Positions 1 to 9,259 of a DNA stretch of 64,000 nucleotides are shown piece after piece (the stretch's first letter is position 1; each line of letters starts with the position of its first letter). Both the position numbers and the translations under genes were made by a program. The notes beneath the pieces are model-generated. The model did no database searches. It saw nothing but the letters and a program-made list of their open reading frames with translations, and was not told the origin of the DNA. This stretch comes from Petrocella atlantisensis (GTDB lineage Bacteria; Bacillota; Clostridia; Lachnospirales; Vallitaleaceae), in NCBI RefSeq assembly GCF_900538275.1, contig NZ_LR130778.1, positions 744,001 to 808,000 of the forward strand. The letters run 5' to 3'.

Positions 1-10
1 AGGTAGATTC

Positions 11-358
11 ATGCATCATTCAAAATGTTGTGCCGATGAGGGCTTTGTTGACCAAGTAAAAGAGGCCCTCGAATTGCCGGATACCTTAGATGCCTTAGGT
101 GATTTTTTCAAGATTTTCGGGGATGCAACAAGACTTAAGATACTCAGTGCCCTCCTTGAAGGCGAGATGTGTGTCGGAACCATTACAGAGGTCCTCGAAA
201 TGACCCAGTCTTCAGTATCACACCAGTTGCGCACACTAAAAAGGGCAAGACTTATTAAATCAAGAAAAGAGGGCAAATGGGTTTATTACAGTATTAATGA
301 TGAACACGTACAAATCATATATGAAATGGGCCTTAGTCACATTAAAGAAAGTGACTAA
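11..358 (+). CDS. ArsR/SmtB-family metal-sensing transcriptional repressor
   Basis: 115-aa winged-helix repressor of the ArsR/SmtB family. The recognition helix region lies around residues 60-80 (QSSVSHQLRTLKRARLI) and is followed by the wing (GKWVYYSI). D97, H99, H110 and E113 reproduce the D-x-H-x10-H-x2-E spacing of the alpha5 zinc site of SmtB/CzrA. The family releases operator DNA on metal binding, so zinc or a related divalent ion is the likely signal. The N-terminus also has a Cys pair (C6, C7) and C54 sits where the alpha3 thiolate site of ArsR/CadC lies, although the usual second Cys there is Gly56. The regulated gene is not visible: the upstream side is cut by the window edge and the downstream neighbour is convergent. 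Family call is firm; the metal is inferred. Confidence 0.9.
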   Translation: MHHSKCCADEGFVDQVKEALELPDTLDALGDFFKIFGDATRLKILSALLEGEMCVGTITEVLEMTQSSVSHQLRTLKRARLIKSRKEGKWVYYSINDEHVQIIYEMGLSHIKESD

Positions 359-370
359 AGCCCATTTTCT
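324..370 (+). terminator. Rho-independent terminator overlapping the arsR-type gene end
   Basis: AAATGGGCCTTAGTCAC (324-340) pairs with the complementary arm at 351-367 (one mismatch, 10-base loop), followed by a T-rich tract. The stop codon lies inside the right arm. It probably also stops the convergent gene. Confidence 0.75.
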
Positions 371-409
371 TGTATATTGAAAAGTAGAACTTTCTACTAT
401 TAAAAACAA

Positions 410-2311
410 TTAATCCACACCACCACTTGAACCACCAGAACCGCCACCGGCATCACTGCCACCGGAGGAAAAGCCGCCACCGCCACCTTTGGATGCGGCT
501 TTTTGAGCGATGTTCACTGTATCTCTCATGGCTTCACTCATTGTTTTTCCAATATCATTAAAACCTTCAAAGTTATTATAATCTCTATTATAATAAGCTA
601 AATACAAAAGCCTTGAATCATAACCCACATCAGCAAGCTGGGGATACCTGGCATACAATTGCTTAAGCAGTTTGCCTGCTACACCTAGAACGGTTGCGTA
701 AACGAGGTATTTTTCCCACATAAACAATTCCGGTAATTCTTTTTGCTCAAAGGTCGTAAAGTCTGAGAGAAAACCCTTAAAAGCCTGCCATAAGGCTAAC
801 TCATTTTCTCCTTTTTGGGTTAAGAGCTTTTTGGTTTTACCGCCAAATATAATCGTAATCATAAACCCAATAACACTGGCAATGGATATGTAATATATAG
901 GTGAATGCTCTAAAGCCTTCACCTGACTCACCAAAATCATGGGTACAATCATCAAGACAACATAGAGCAAAACATAGGTCGTTACACTCTTTGGTAATAC
1001 ATTACGTTTTGTTTCAATAAAACCTCTGCTACTGATTTTCTTACTAACCTTACTTTCAAAATCCAGATAAAAGCCAAAAGCTTCGCTGTTTAACTTTTTA
1101 TTCGAACAATATTTTTTTATGCCTTTTAACGTGACCGTTCCTGTCCCACCACCTACAGTGATAAAAATAAATTCCATCACTGTTTTTTCATGGGGTGCTA
1201 ACCCATCCCACTGGGTCAGCAAATTGGTGAAAACCGTATCTCTTTTGTTACCAAAAGTAGATGCTTCTTCTGTAATCGTGGCATATATCGCCTTTTTATG
1301 GATCAAGTCCAACAACGTAGCTGATATCTGATTAGAAGTATTTTCCTTGCCGCTATAATAATGCATCAGTCGATCTAATTCTGCCGGATAGATGTTCGAA
1401 GGTAGATCCCTGTAATAGCTCGGTGCCAATTCAGGCTTGTATCGCTTAAGTTTACTATGATATCTAAGTAGTGTGCTTATAGGTAGAAGAATGATTATGC
1501 CGGATACTATAATAGCTAGGAGGTTAACAATACCATTGATTCTTCTTTCTTTTGTACTTTTTTCTGCAGCCTCATTCTCCATATCGCGAAGGGCTTCGTA
1601 ACGGTCTTGATCTACACGTAAATGTTCGCCATAAATAACACCTACCGGCATTAGAAAACGTGCTTCAATAAATTCTCCAGATGGTACATTGTTTATCTGA
1701 AGCTGAACCTTACGATGATCTACAAAAGATATATCACCACCACTGGGCCCATGAGCCCAGATCTCTGTGTTGTCTGCATTGGCTCCTTCAGGCAGATGAA
1801 CTGTTACCGATAGATTCTTAATCTTGTACACATTGCTGCTGCTGACGTATTTATGAAAATAGTCCACACAATCATTATAGATTGTAGCCACTTCCGGAAT
1901 AAGATATGTAATCTTAAAAGTTTTTGTTGTTTTTTCATCGACCCTATAATACCACTCAACCCTTGTTCCACTTCCTGAAGGTTGAACGGCGTAGTAACCT
2001 TCAGGCCTATTGGTATCAAAACCCTCCATCCTTGTAAACGGTGTTTCACCATCATAAACCGCTACTTGATCAATAGAACCTTCTACGTCCAAATAACCTC
2101 TGGAGAAATCACCTTGAAGAAATGCATAGGTACGATACTCTTCAATATAAGCTTTGCCATCTTCCATAATTGTCACTTCGTAATGTAGATCTTTTAATAT
2201 GGATTTCCTGCCATCAGAATTTAGAATACCTTGCTGATTTTCATAGATGCCAAAAACAATCAGACCGATAATAAGCATTAAAAATAGCGTCAACAAAAAC
2301 TTTTTAATCAC
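410..2311 (-). CDS. DUF2207 membrane protein with Gly/Ser-rich tail
   Basis: About 633 aa. An N-terminal hydrophobic segment (LLTLFLMLIIGLIVFGIY) acts as signal or anchor, followed by a large extracytoplasmic DUF2207-type beta domain, one transmembrane segment near residues 265-285, a cytoplasmic stretch, and two further helices near 445-490. It ends in a low-complexity tail of Gly and Ser (GGGGGFSSGGSDAGGGSGG), typical of this family. I place the start at the GTG at 2311 because AGGTGG lies 5 bases upstream; the reading frame continues to a TTG at 2332 with no ribosome binding site. Function is unknown for the family. A copy of the small TGGTTAAAGG inverted repeat lies directly upstream. Confidence 0.85.
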   Translation of the reverse strand: MIKKFLLTLFLMLIIGLIVFGIYENQQGILNSDGRKSILKDLHYEVTIMEDGKAYIEEYRTYAFLQGDFSRGYLDVEGSIDQVAVYDGETPFTRMEGFDTNRPEGYYAVQPSGSGTRVEWYYRVDEKTTKTFKITYLIPEVATIYNDCVDYFHKYVSSSNVYKIKNLSVTVHLPEGANADNTEIWAHGPSGGDISFVDHRKVQLQINNVPSGEFIEARFLMPVGVIYGEHLRVDQDRYEALRDMENEAAEKSTKERRINGIVNLLAIIVSGIIILLPISTLLRYHSKLKRYKPELAPSYYRDLPSNIYPAELDRLMHYYSGKENTSNQISATLLDLIHKKAIYATITEEASTFGNKRDTVFTNLLTQWDGLAPHEKTVMEFIFITVGGGTGTVTLKGIKKYCSNKKLNSEAFGFYLDFESKVSKKISSRGFIETKRNVLPKSVTTYVLLYVVLMIVPMILVSQVKALEHSPIYYISIASVIGFMITIIFGGKTKKLLTQKGENELALWQAFKGFLSDFTTFEQKELPELFMWEKYLVYATVLGVAGKLLKQLYARYPQLADVGYDSRLLYLAYYNRDYNNFEGFNDIGKTMSEAMRDTVNIAQKAASKGGGGGFSSGGSDAGGGSGGSSGGVD

Positions 2312-2334
2312 CCTATCCACCTCATTCTTCAAGA

Positions 2335-2382
2335 TTATGGTTAAAGGATCAAAACCATATATTTTGATACCTTAACCAAATT
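2335..2382. repeat. Interspersed inverted repeat, copy A
   Basis: TGGTTAAAGGATCAAAA (2338-2354) is mirrored by TTTTGATACCTTAACCA (2362-2378) with a 7-base centre. It is the shortest of four related elements in this window (others near 16417, 31170 and 40893) and lies just 5' of the DUF2207 gene. Confidence 0.7.
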
Positions 2383-2405
2383 ATAAATCTACAACTTACA
2401 TCTGT

Positions 2406-2594
2406 CTATATAACTTCCGATTGATCTTCAACAGTTTTATTTTTCTCAATATAAATGTCCAATGCTTTAATGGCTCTAAAGGCAATCTTGATACCCAACA
2501 CCATAATAAATATCGATAGCCCAACAAGGGTTATCATAAAAAGTGCATAGATAATTATAACAATTGAAAATCCAATACCTGCTACTGCGTTCAT
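2406..2594 (-). CDS. Small membrane protein with RAIKA-YIEKN motif
   Basis: 62 aa, one long or two short hydrophobic segments (residues about 6-38), then a conserved-looking juxtamembrane stretch RAIKALDIYIEKNK and an acidic tail. A GGAGGAAG ribosome binding site precedes the ATG. The C-terminal motif recurs in the 52-aa protein at 54623-54781, so these form a small family within this genome. It lies just upstream of the DUF2207 membrane protein on the same strand, about 95 bp away, so the two may be cotranscribed. No function is known to me. Confidence 0.7.
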   Translation of the reverse strand: MNAVAGIGFSIVIIIYALFMITLVGLSIFIMVLGIKIAFRAIKALDIYIEKNKTVEDQSEVI

Positions 2595-2633
2595 CTTTCT
2601 TCCTCCTCTTCATATATTCATGTCAAAATTCTA

Positions 2634-4034
2634 CTAACGTGTCGCCATGGCTTCAATGGCTTTTTTAATAGATTCTGCCTTTTCCTTTGTCATATTGTAC
2701 CGGTTATAAAAACGATAAGCCATAAGCAAAGCCACCAGTGTTCCAAAAGCGACCACAAGGCCAAAGCCGACAACGGTTGCTTTTGGTTGGACGGCTAAGC
2801 TTGAATCAAAACCAACCAGATCCAAAATAATCCCAAGTAAAAATATAGCCACCGATTGAGAAATCTTATAACTGAAGGTCAAACCACCATAATATAAACC
2901 CTCCGACCGATGACCGGTCATGAGTTCTTCTTCATCCACGGTATCAGCTATCATGGAAAAAGGCAAGGTAATCAATCCACCAATACCGATACCGGAAGGA
3001 ATAACATAAGCCATCATCCATATAGGATGGGCAATGACATAATCCCTAAACAACACCAATGCTATGAAGAAAATAGAACTTAGAATCGATAGCTTAACCG
3101 CCAACAATGCAGATGTTCTTTTATCTCTTCTTTTTGTATATGCCACCCAAAACTGTTGAGAAAGCACACTAAGACCAAACATAACCCCAAAAAGGATACC
3201 AATCCCGTAATTATTAATCTTGAAAGTATAGGTATAGACATGAAGCCCCACGGCACCAACAATTGCTGTTGCAATATTGGCAGATAGATAAGCCCCTGCT
3301 ACATATAAATAATTCTTATTTTCTAGAATCACTTTGAACTCCATAATCATCAGCTTAATACTACTTTTCTGATTCACTTTGGTGTTCTTAGGTAAAAAAG
3401 GAATATATTTTAGCGTCGTTACCGTAGCGATGCCGGCACACATTAGGACTATCAAAGATAGACTGATTCCCAATTGCTGATACGCTGCCGGATTCAACTG
3501 ACCTAATGGGTATAATGTCGTTGGCTTGAAATAAAAAACCATACCGGCAACAGTGGTAAACGCAACCCCAAGAATAAAAAATACAGTTCTATAAGCCTGA
3601 ATGGACGTTCTTTCATGATAATCGCTGGACAATTCAGCACCAAGAGCATTATAAGGCGTCACTAATATGGTCATAAATGTTTTGACCATCATGACACAAA
3701 CAAATAAAAGCACCACTTTTAGGACATAGGACCAAGAAGGCTGTATGCTCCATAAGAGTCCGTTGAAGATGACCAATCCAATGGTGCCTACAATCATAAA
3801 CAGATGTCTTCGACCAAATCTTTTGCTAATCGCATAATCTGACATGTGTCCAATTAAGAGATCACTAACCGCATCCCATACCACACTGACGGCGATCACC
3901 AGACCAATGATTGTCCCCGATAAACCTAATATGGTGGTTCCGAAAAATACCAAATAAGAAGTTAATGCCTGTAATATGATACCGTTTGACACATTCCCTA
4001 TACCATATGTTAATTTATCTTTTATTTTTATCAT
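2634..4034 (-). CDS. GPH-family (MelB-like) sugar:cation symporter
   Basis: 466-aa integral membrane protein with about 12 transmembrane helices, of the glycoside-pentoside-hexuronide:cation symporter family (MFS clan). N-terminal hallmarks are DKLTYGIGNVSNG and the motif WDAVSDLLIGHMSD with the following basic FGRRH loop, matching the conserved cytoplasmic loop of MelB-type carriers. Family members bring in glycosides or sugars with Na+ or H+. Length is standard. No glycosidase lies next to it, so the substrate cannot be inferred. The start ATG is preceded only by a weak ribosome binding site. Confidence 0.85.
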   Translation of the reverse strand: MIKIKDKLTYGIGNVSNGIILQALTSYLVFFGTTILGLSGTIIGLVIAVSVVWDAVSDLLIGHMSDYAISKRFGRRHLFMIVGTIGLVIFNGLLWSIQPSWSYVLKVVLLFVCVMMVKTFMTILVTPYNALGAELSSDYHERTSIQAYRTVFFILGVAFTTVAGMVFYFKPTTLYPLGQLNPAAYQQLGISLSLIVLMCAGIATVTTLKYIPFLPKNTKVNQKSSIKLMIMEFKVILENKNYLYVAGAYLSANIATAIVGAVGLHVYTYTFKINNYGIGILFGVMFGLSVLSQQFWVAYTKRRDKRTSALLAVKLSILSSIFFIALVLFRDYVIAHPIWMMAYVIPSGIGIGGLITLPFSMIADTVDEEELMTGHRSEGLYYGGLTFSYKISQSVAIFLLGIILDLVGFDSSLAVQPKATVVGFGLVVAFGTLVALLMAYRFYNRYNMTKEKAESIKKAIEAMATR

Positions 4035-4293
4035 ACTGACTCAACTTTCATGGTTTTTATAAATTCGACACAACGTATAGATAACCCAAAGATAGGGTAC
4101 AACTCAGTATAGCAAATTCCTGAGCTTTATCCTAGGCATGTGTTTAATTTTTAACCTAAATTTAATGCATCGTCTATAATTTTTGTTTACAAAAAATTCA
4201 TATTCATAACCATAAGAAATAGCTTTCAATACTACATGTTTTATGGTAAAATATAAAAATAGTTTGACACTCAAAGTAATTAAGGAGAATCTT

Positions 4294-5352
4294 ATGCATA
4301 CGAAAGCACTACAAATCGGAGACTTAACCATAAAAGTACCTATCATACAAGGGGGCATGGGCGTAGGTGTATCCAAATCCCGCCTTGCAGCGGCTGTCGC
4401 TAATGCCGGCGGCGTTGGCGTTATCTCAGGAGCTCAGATTGGCTATCTGGAAGATGACTTTCAAGCAAACCCCATAGAAGCCAACAAACGGGCACTAAGA
4501 AATGAAATCATAAAAGCAAAAACCAATGCACCAACTGGGGTCATTGGCGTCAACCTTATGGTCGCTATGCAAAATTATGCAGAATTTGTAAAGGTTGCAG
4601 TTGAAGCCAAGGTGGACATGATTATATCCGGTGCAGGACTGCCTCTTGATCTTCCTGACCTTGTCAAAGATTCAAAAGTCAAGATTGTACCCATTATCTC
4701 TTCTTTAAGAGGTGCACAGTTGATTATTAAACGATGGAAGAAAAAATATGACAAAACACCGGATGCCATTGTGGTAGAAGGCGCTAAAGCAGGCGGTCAT
4801 CTTGGTTTTAAATACGAAGAATTGATAGACGGTAGCAACCAAAGCCTGGTGGAAATCGTCTCTGAACTAACAGCCCATCTTAAAGAAGTTGGACTTAAGA
4901 TTCCAGTCATAGCCGCAGGTGGTATTTTTGATGTTCATGATATCAAAGAAGTCTTAGATGCCGGCGCAGAAGGTGTACAAATCGGTACAAGGTTCGTTAT
5001 CACCGAGGAATGTGATGCCTCCGAATCCTATAAAAAGGCTTATTTAGATGCCACCGAAGAAGACATCAAAATCATGATGAGTCCTGTCGGCTTACCTGGG
5101 CGTGCACTTAACAATCCTTTTCTCAAACATGTAGAAGCCACACAGAAAGTTAAGATTGACCGATGCTTTAAATGTATTTATAAGTGTAATCCAGCCCAGA
5201 CGCCTTTTTGTATCACAAAGGCGCTTATTGATGCTGTTGAAGGTCGGGTCGATGAAGGCTTGGTTTTTGTTGGTGCCAATGCCTTTAGAGTTAACCAGAT
5301 GACCACCGTTCAAGCTATTTTCGATGAGTTATCCCCAGCATTTGCCTTATAA
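4294..5352 (+). CDS. Nitronate monooxygenase-like FMN protein
   Basis: 352-aa TIM-barrel flavoprotein of the nitronate monooxygenase/2-nitropropane dioxygenase family. FMN-binding features include the N-terminal PIIQGGMGVGVS, GAKAGGHLGF around residue 165 and the phosphate-binding GAEGVQIGTRF. The C-terminal part has a cysteine cluster (CFKCIYKCN, then a further Cys at QTPFC) common in clostridial members; its role is unclear. Members oxidise alkyl nitronates or act as enoyl-ACP reductase (FabK); no fatty-acid genes are adjacent, so I leave the substrate open. The start is ATG at 4294, with AAGGAG 7 bases upstream. Its stop codon overlaps the convergent HD-GYP gene by 6 bp. Confidence 0.85.
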   Translation: MHTKALQIGDLTIKVPIIQGGMGVGVSKSRLAAAVANAGGVGVISGAQIGYLEDDFQANPIEANKRALRNEIIKAKTNAPTGVIGVNLMVAMQNYAEFVKVAVEAKVDMIISGAGLPLDLPDLVKDSKVKIVPIISSLRGAQLIIKRWKKKYDKTPDAIVVEGAKAGGHLGFKYEELIDGSNQSLVEIVSELTAHLKEVGLKIPVIAAGGIFDVHDIKEVLDAGAEGVQIGTRFVITEECDASESYKKAYLDATEEDIKIMMSPVGLPGRALNNPFLKHVEATQKVKIDRCFKCIYKCNPAQTPFCITKALIDAVEGRVDEGLVFVGANAFRVNQMTTVQAIFDELSPAFAL

Positions 5353-6474
5353 AGTCTTGATAATCGTTAATTTATAATTTTCATGGGCCATTAAATCGAT
5401 TTTTTTAAGGTCTTCTAACTTTTTATTTTCTTCAATCACTTTTAAGATGGGTCTAAGTGGGTTATTCACGTTATAGCCCACTACCACAGCCATCTCATTA
5501 TTGGACATCATCACATAACTACCGATGGCATAAGGCACCACCCGTCTCACAAAACGTCTGGCAATATCGATATCAAAAAGACCTGTTTCCCCTGAGTTAC
5601 CCATAATGTATTCAATGGCTTCGCTGGGTTGAATGAATATTCCGTTAATGCCTGATGTCATTTTATCGTAAACATTGGCTACCGATACGATTCTAGCATT
5701 TTTATGGATTTTATTACCTCTTCTTCCCATTGGATAACCTTCACCATTATAGGTTTCGTGATGTTCTAGAATTGGTATAATGCTGGCACCGGATAACATG
5801 GTGTTTTCTTTTATGAACTCATAACCAAGTTCTACATGACTTTTGTAGATGTTCTTCTCTTCCTCAGTAAAATCATCTTTATAAACCCATAGATTATGAT
5901 CAATCATGGCCAAACCAATGTCATGAAGCATGGCTCCAATGGCCAATTCTTTTAGATTTACTCTTCCCATCTTCATATCAATGCCCACTACCAAAGATAA
6001 TACGGTTACTTGAACGGCATGTTGGTATAAGAAACCATTCATGTTTTTGATATCCACAAGACCTACCATAGCATCTTTGTTTTTCCCGATATCCTCCATC
6101 ATATCATCGATAACACCACTGATCTGATCAAAATACTTTTGATCCGCCATCATAGTCAATCTTTTCTTGATGGATTTTTTTCCTTTTTGTAGCTCTATGA
6201 TTTGATCATGCAAATCCCTTTGAACCATATCAAAAACTTGTCTCACTTCTCTAACCGCTTTGTTTCTAAGCTCTGGAGAAATCACATCCTGTATTTCACC
6301 TAAGCTGTAGTCATCTTGAATATACACACTGATAATCCCATTGTCTCTTAGCTTCTCAATCAAAGATGTTGTCAAGCTAACATTTGATTTTAGCAGTATG
6401 CTACCTCTTTCATTATATATGGTTTTTGCTACAATACTATCATTTTTTAGTGAACCTATGGGTACCAATCTCAT
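5347..6474 (-). CDS. HD-GYP domain protein, probable cyclic-di-GMP phosphodiesterase
   Basis: 375 aa. An N-terminal DUF3391-like region (about residues 1-130) precedes an HD-GYP domain: MLHDIGLAMID carries the HD metal site and HHETYNGEGYP the GYP signature, followed by RIVSVANVYDKMTS. HD-GYP proteins hydrolyse c-di-GMP to pGpG or GMP. No receiver domain or transmembrane segment is seen, so it is probably cytosolic. I use the ATG at 6474, with GGGGAG 7 bases upstream, rather than a TTG 15 bases earlier. A candidate promoter lies at 6519-6547. Confidence 0.88.
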   Translation of the reverse strand: MRLVPIGSLKNDSIVAKTIYNERGSILLKSNVSLTTSLIEKLRDNGIISVYIQDDYSLGEIQDVISPELRNKAVREVRQVFDMVQRDLHDQIIELQKGKKSIKKRLTMMADQKYFDQISGVIDDMMEDIGKNKDAMVGLVDIKNMNGFLYQHAVQVTVLSLVVGIDMKMGRVNLKELAIGAMLHDIGLAMIDHNLWVYKDDFTEEEKNIYKSHVELGYEFIKENTMLSGASIIPILEHHETYNGEGYPMGRRGNKIHKNARIVSVANVYDKMTSGINGIFIQPSEAIEYIMGNSGETGLFDIDIARRFVRRVVPYAIGSYVMMSNNEMAVVVGYNVNNPLRPILKVIEENKKLEDLKKIDLMAHENYKLTIIKTL

Positions 6475-6518
6475 ATCATCACTCCCCAATAATCTGTCTG
6501 CTTTTTTATACTACTCTA

Positions 6519-6547
6519 AATATACTAAACCTTAAGGATTAAGTAAA
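6519..6547 (-). promoter_or_regulatory. Candidate SigA promoter for the HD-GYP gene
   Basis: On the minus strand TTTACT, 17 bases, TATATT. It overlaps a near-tandem repeat (TTAAGTCCTAAAGGTTTA / TTAATCCTTAAGGTTTA). Confidence 0.45.
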
Positions 6548-6619
6548 CCTTTAGGACTTAACTCTCTTCAGTTTCTGTTCAAGTCTGTTCAACTATCTGT
6601 ATTCTTTTTTATTTTACCC

Positions 6620-6648
6620 TATACATTTTTTCATTCCAATGATAAAAT
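6620..6648 (+). promoter_or_regulatory. Candidate promoter for the pyr leader and operon
   Basis: TATACA (6620-6625), 17 bases, TAAAAT (6643-6648), about 90 bp upstream of the 81-aa gene that precedes pyrB. Confidence 0.4.
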
Positions 6649-6736
6649 GATAATAGCTTTCCTACCCCCTAACTATTATAGTTCATCGGTTTGGACTTAG
6701 CCACTTCTGCGGATTATTCTTATTGGAGGCAATCAC

Positions 6737-6982
6737 ATGAATACGACAGACTTCTCACCCATGATCACGGCCGAACCCATAGGTTTTATCGTTTATATCC
6801 AAAAAGATGGTGTCAACCTTACCTTTGCTGAATTTTGCAATGCATCTGAAATGGATGTTCTGGATGTTATGAAGGTCTTGACATCCTCCAGTGGCTTTAA
6901 AGCTGAACCTACCGATGCTATCGGCTTTTTCTTATTTGAAGATAATGCCAACAGATTTGTTAGTGCCTTATTATCACAGTAA
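6737..6982 (+). CDS. Uncharacterised 81-aa protein upstream of pyrB
   Basis: A small acidic soluble protein that I do not recognise. Translation looks real: GGAGG lies 8 bases before the ATG. No signal peptide or membrane helix; the sequence alternates short predicted beta strands (GFIVYIQKDGVNLTF, IGFFLFED) with one helix. It sits between a candidate promoter and a hairpin terminator that precedes pyrB by about 75 bp, so it could be a leader gene of the pyrimidine operon or an independent gene. Confidence 0.65.
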   Translation: MNTTDFSPMITAEPIGFIVYIQKDGVNLTFAEFCNASEMDVLDVMKVLTSSSGFKAEPTDAIGFFLFEDNANRFVSALLSQ

Positions 6983-6984
6983 CC

Positions 6985-7014
6985 AAAAGACGATGCGACT
7001 GTGTCGTCTTTTTT
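6985..7014 (+). terminator. Terminator or attenuator between the 81-aa gene and pyrB
   Basis: AAAAGACGA (6985-6993) pairs with TCGTCTTTT (7004-7012), 10-base loop, continuing into a T run. Because it lies inside the pyrB leader it may be an attenuator; no alternative antiterminator could be assigned by eye. Confidence 0.75.
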
Positions 7015-7089
7015 GTTTAAAACAAACCGTTCATGCACTTAAAAACGATACCTTTAATCTAGCACAGAGAGGCTAAAAAGGAGATACTT

Positions 7090-8004
7090 ATGTTAACAGG
7101 AAGACATCTAATTGAATCCAATGATTTTTCTTTGGAAGAACAGGAAGAGATTTTCACCCTCGCCGATCAGATTATGGCCAATGAAGGACAGTATCTGGAT
7201 GCATGTCGGGGAAAACTTCTTTCAACCCTATTTTATGAACCATCTACCAGAACCCGCTTTAGTTTTGAAGCAGCTATGCTCAGGCTTGGCGGTCAAGTTG
7301 TCGGCTTTTCAGAGCCCAACTCCTCCTCCGTATCCAAAGGTGAAAGCATCGCCGACACCATACGTACTGTCGGTTGTTACGCTGATATTGCCGTCATACG
7401 CCATCCCAAAGAAGGTGCACCAAAGCTGGCTTCCAAAAACGCCAACATACCGGTGATTAATGCCGGCGACGGTGGCCATCAACATCCCACACAAACCTTA
7501 ACGGATCTGCTCACCATAAGATCCCTTAAAAAATCCATTAACCATCAAGTCATCGGTCTTTGTGGCGATCTTAAGTTTGGCCGAACCGCCCATTCATTGG
7601 TAAAGGCCCTCAACAAATATGAGAATATCCGATTCATCTTCATATCACCCATTGAACTAACCATACCTGAGTATATCCTTGAAGACTTGGATCCCGGTTC
7701 TTACACCTTGACCGATAATCTGGATGAAGTCATCGACCAACTGGATATCCTTTATATGACCCGTATCCAGAAGGAGCGTTTCTTTAACGAAGAAGAATAC
7801 TTGCGACTTAAAGGTTATTACATCTTAACAAAAGACAAGTTGACCACCGCCAAAGAGGATATGATTGTCATGCATCCTCTGCCACGGGTGGACGAAATAT
7901 GCTCCGATGTGGATGATGACCCAAGAGCTGTCTACTTCAAACAAGCCAAATTCGGTATGTATGTCCGTATGGCTTTGATTCTAAAACTACTGGGAGGTGC
8001 TTAA
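7090..8004 (+). CDS. pyrB: Aspartate carbamoyltransferase catalytic chain
   Basis: 304 aa, the usual length. It condenses carbamoyl phosphate with L-aspartate, the committed step of pyrimidine synthesis. Visible motifs are the carbamoyl-phosphate loop [10 protein letters not shown] near residue 50, HPTQTLTDL near 135 and [10 protein letters not shown] near 262. AAGGAG sits 8 bases before the ATG. The regulatory chain gene starts one base after its stop, so a PyrB-PyrI holoenzyme with nucleotide allostery is expected. Confidence 0.97.
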   Translation: MLTGRHLIESNDFSLEEQEEIFTLADQIMANEGQYLDACRGKLLSTLFYEPSTRTRFSFEAAMLRLGGQVVGFSEPNSSSVSKGESIADTIRTVGCYADIAVIRHPKEGAPKLASKNANIPVINAGDGGHQHPTQTLTDLLTIRSLKKSINHQVIGLCGDLKFGRTAHSLVKALNKYENIRFIFISPIELTIPEYILEDLDPGSYTLTDNLDEVIDQLDILYMTRIQKERFFNEEEYLRLKGYYILTKDKLTTAKEDMIVMHPLPRVDEICSDVDDDPRAVYFKQAKFGMYVRMALILKLLGGA

Positions 8005-8005
8005 T

Positions 8006-8428
8006 ATGTTAGAAATCACCGGAATACACCGCGGTATTGTCATCGATCACATTAAGGCCGGCCTTGGCTATAAGATATTTAAAGAATTAAAATTACAAGA
8101 CGTTGCCTACCCAACCGCCTTGATTCGTAATGTCCACTCCAACAAACTGGGTAAAAAGGATCTTATAAAAATTGACAATGTTATCGATCTTAATCTTAAT
8201 GTTTTGGGTCTCATTGATCCTAATCTTACCATTACCATTATTGAAAATGGTCAGGTCATTGAAAAGAAACAAATCAAGTTGCCTGAGACAGTCGTCGGTA
8301 TCTTATCCTGTAAGAACCCTAGGTGCATCACAACCACCGAGCATAACATCGACACCACCTTCCATTTGGTAAATCCTCAAACCAAAGAGTACCGATGTGA
8401 GTTTTGCAATACCCGTGCCAAGCTATAG
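8006..8428 (+). CDS. pyrI: Aspartate carbamoyltransferase regulatory chain
   Basis: 140 aa. It binds effector nucleotides in its N-terminal domain and contacts PyrB through a C-terminal zinc domain. The four zinc cysteines are present as CKNPRC and CEFC. The start is the ATG at 8006 with GGGAGG 8 bases upstream, one base after the pyrB stop; the GTG at 7997 lies within the ribosome binding site. A strong terminator follows. Confidence 0.95.
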   Translation: MLEITGIHRGIVIDHIKAGLGYKIFKELKLQDVAYPTALIRNVHSNKLGKKDLIKIDNVIDLNLNVLGLIDPNLTITIIENGQVIEKKQIKLPETVVGILSCKNPRCITTTEHNIDTTFHLVNPQTKEYRCEFCNTRAKL

Positions 8429-8470
8429 TAGGCTTGAAGGGTTAAACTCCGTTTTCCGTTTATAAAAATC

Positions 8471-8516
8471 AAAAAGTGCTGTTAGAAGAATTTAATATCT
8501 TCTTAAGCACTTTTTT
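8471..8516. terminator. Bidirectional terminator after pyrI
   Basis: AAAAAGTGCT (8471-8480) pairs with AGCACTTTTT, with inner complementary TAGAAGA/TCTTCTTA segments. A T run follows on the plus strand and, read in reverse, on the minus strand. It separates pyrBI from the convergent ABC transporter operon. Confidence 0.85.
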
Positions 8517-8527
8517 CTTAATCTTTT

Positions 8528-9250
8528 TTATGCAAAGCTCAATACCTTACCTAAAAATGCTTGTAAAGCTTCTGTTTTCGGATTGGATAATATGTCCCTA
8601 CCTTGCTCAATCACTTGTCCTTCATCCAAAAAAATGACATAGTCCGCAACATGTTTTACAAAACCTATTTCGTGGGTAACCAATATGACATCTTTCTTCT
8701 CATCTACCAACTTCTTAATGGCATACAATACTTCCCAAGTTAGAACAGGATCGAGGGAAGAAGTGGGCTCATCTAGAAGTATGATTTCCGGCTTGATGGC
8801 CAACGCCCTTGCAATAGAAGCTCTTTGAGATTGACCCCCACTGATTTGATGGGGCAACTTATCCTTATGTTCTTCTAAGCCAAAGTAGGTCAGTAGACTT
8901 AATATTTCCGATGTAAAGGCCGTTCTTTTTTGTCCGTGTACTTTTTCAAGTATCAGGCTGATGTTCTCAAAAATAGATAAATGGGAGAAAAGATTGTGAT
9001 CTTGAAAGACAAAGCCCACCTTTTTCCTATAATCCCTAATGTCTTCTCGACTCATCCAATCATCATTGATGGCAATGTCGCCACTTTCAAACGTTTCAAG
9101 ACCTGCAATCAACCTGAGTAAGGTGGATTTGCCACTACCAGAAGCACCGATTAGAGCCAACACTTGAACGTCTTGAATATCCATGGACAATTCATTGAGA
9201 ATAACCTTGTTGTCATATTTTTTTACTAAGTTATCGATTTTAAGTTTCAT
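8528..9250 (-). CDS. Polar amino-acid ABC transporter, ATP-binding protein
   Basis: 240-aa ABC ATPase of the polar amino-acid uptake (GlnQ/HisP) class. Walker A GASGSGKST near residue 35, Q-loop FVFQDHNLFS, signature ISGGQSQRASIARAL, Walker B EIILLDEPTSSLDP and the H-loop LVTHEIGF are all intact. It is the last gene of a three-gene operon (binding protein, permease, ATPase), 9 bp after the permease. It energises import; the exact amino acid is not evident. Confidence 0.93.
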   Translation of the reverse strand: MKLKIDNLVKKYDNKVILNELSMDIQDVQVLALIGASGSGKSTLLRLIAGLETFESGDIAINDDWMSREDIRDYRKKVGFVFQDHNLFSHLSIFENISLILEKVHGQKRTAFTSEILSLLTYFGLEEHKDKLPHQISGGQSQRASIARALAIKPEIILLDEPTSSLDPVLTWEVLYAIKKLVDEKKDVILVTHEIGFVKHVADYVIFLDEGQVIEQGRDILSNPKTEALQAFLGKVLSFA

Positions 9251-9259
9251 AGGTACACC

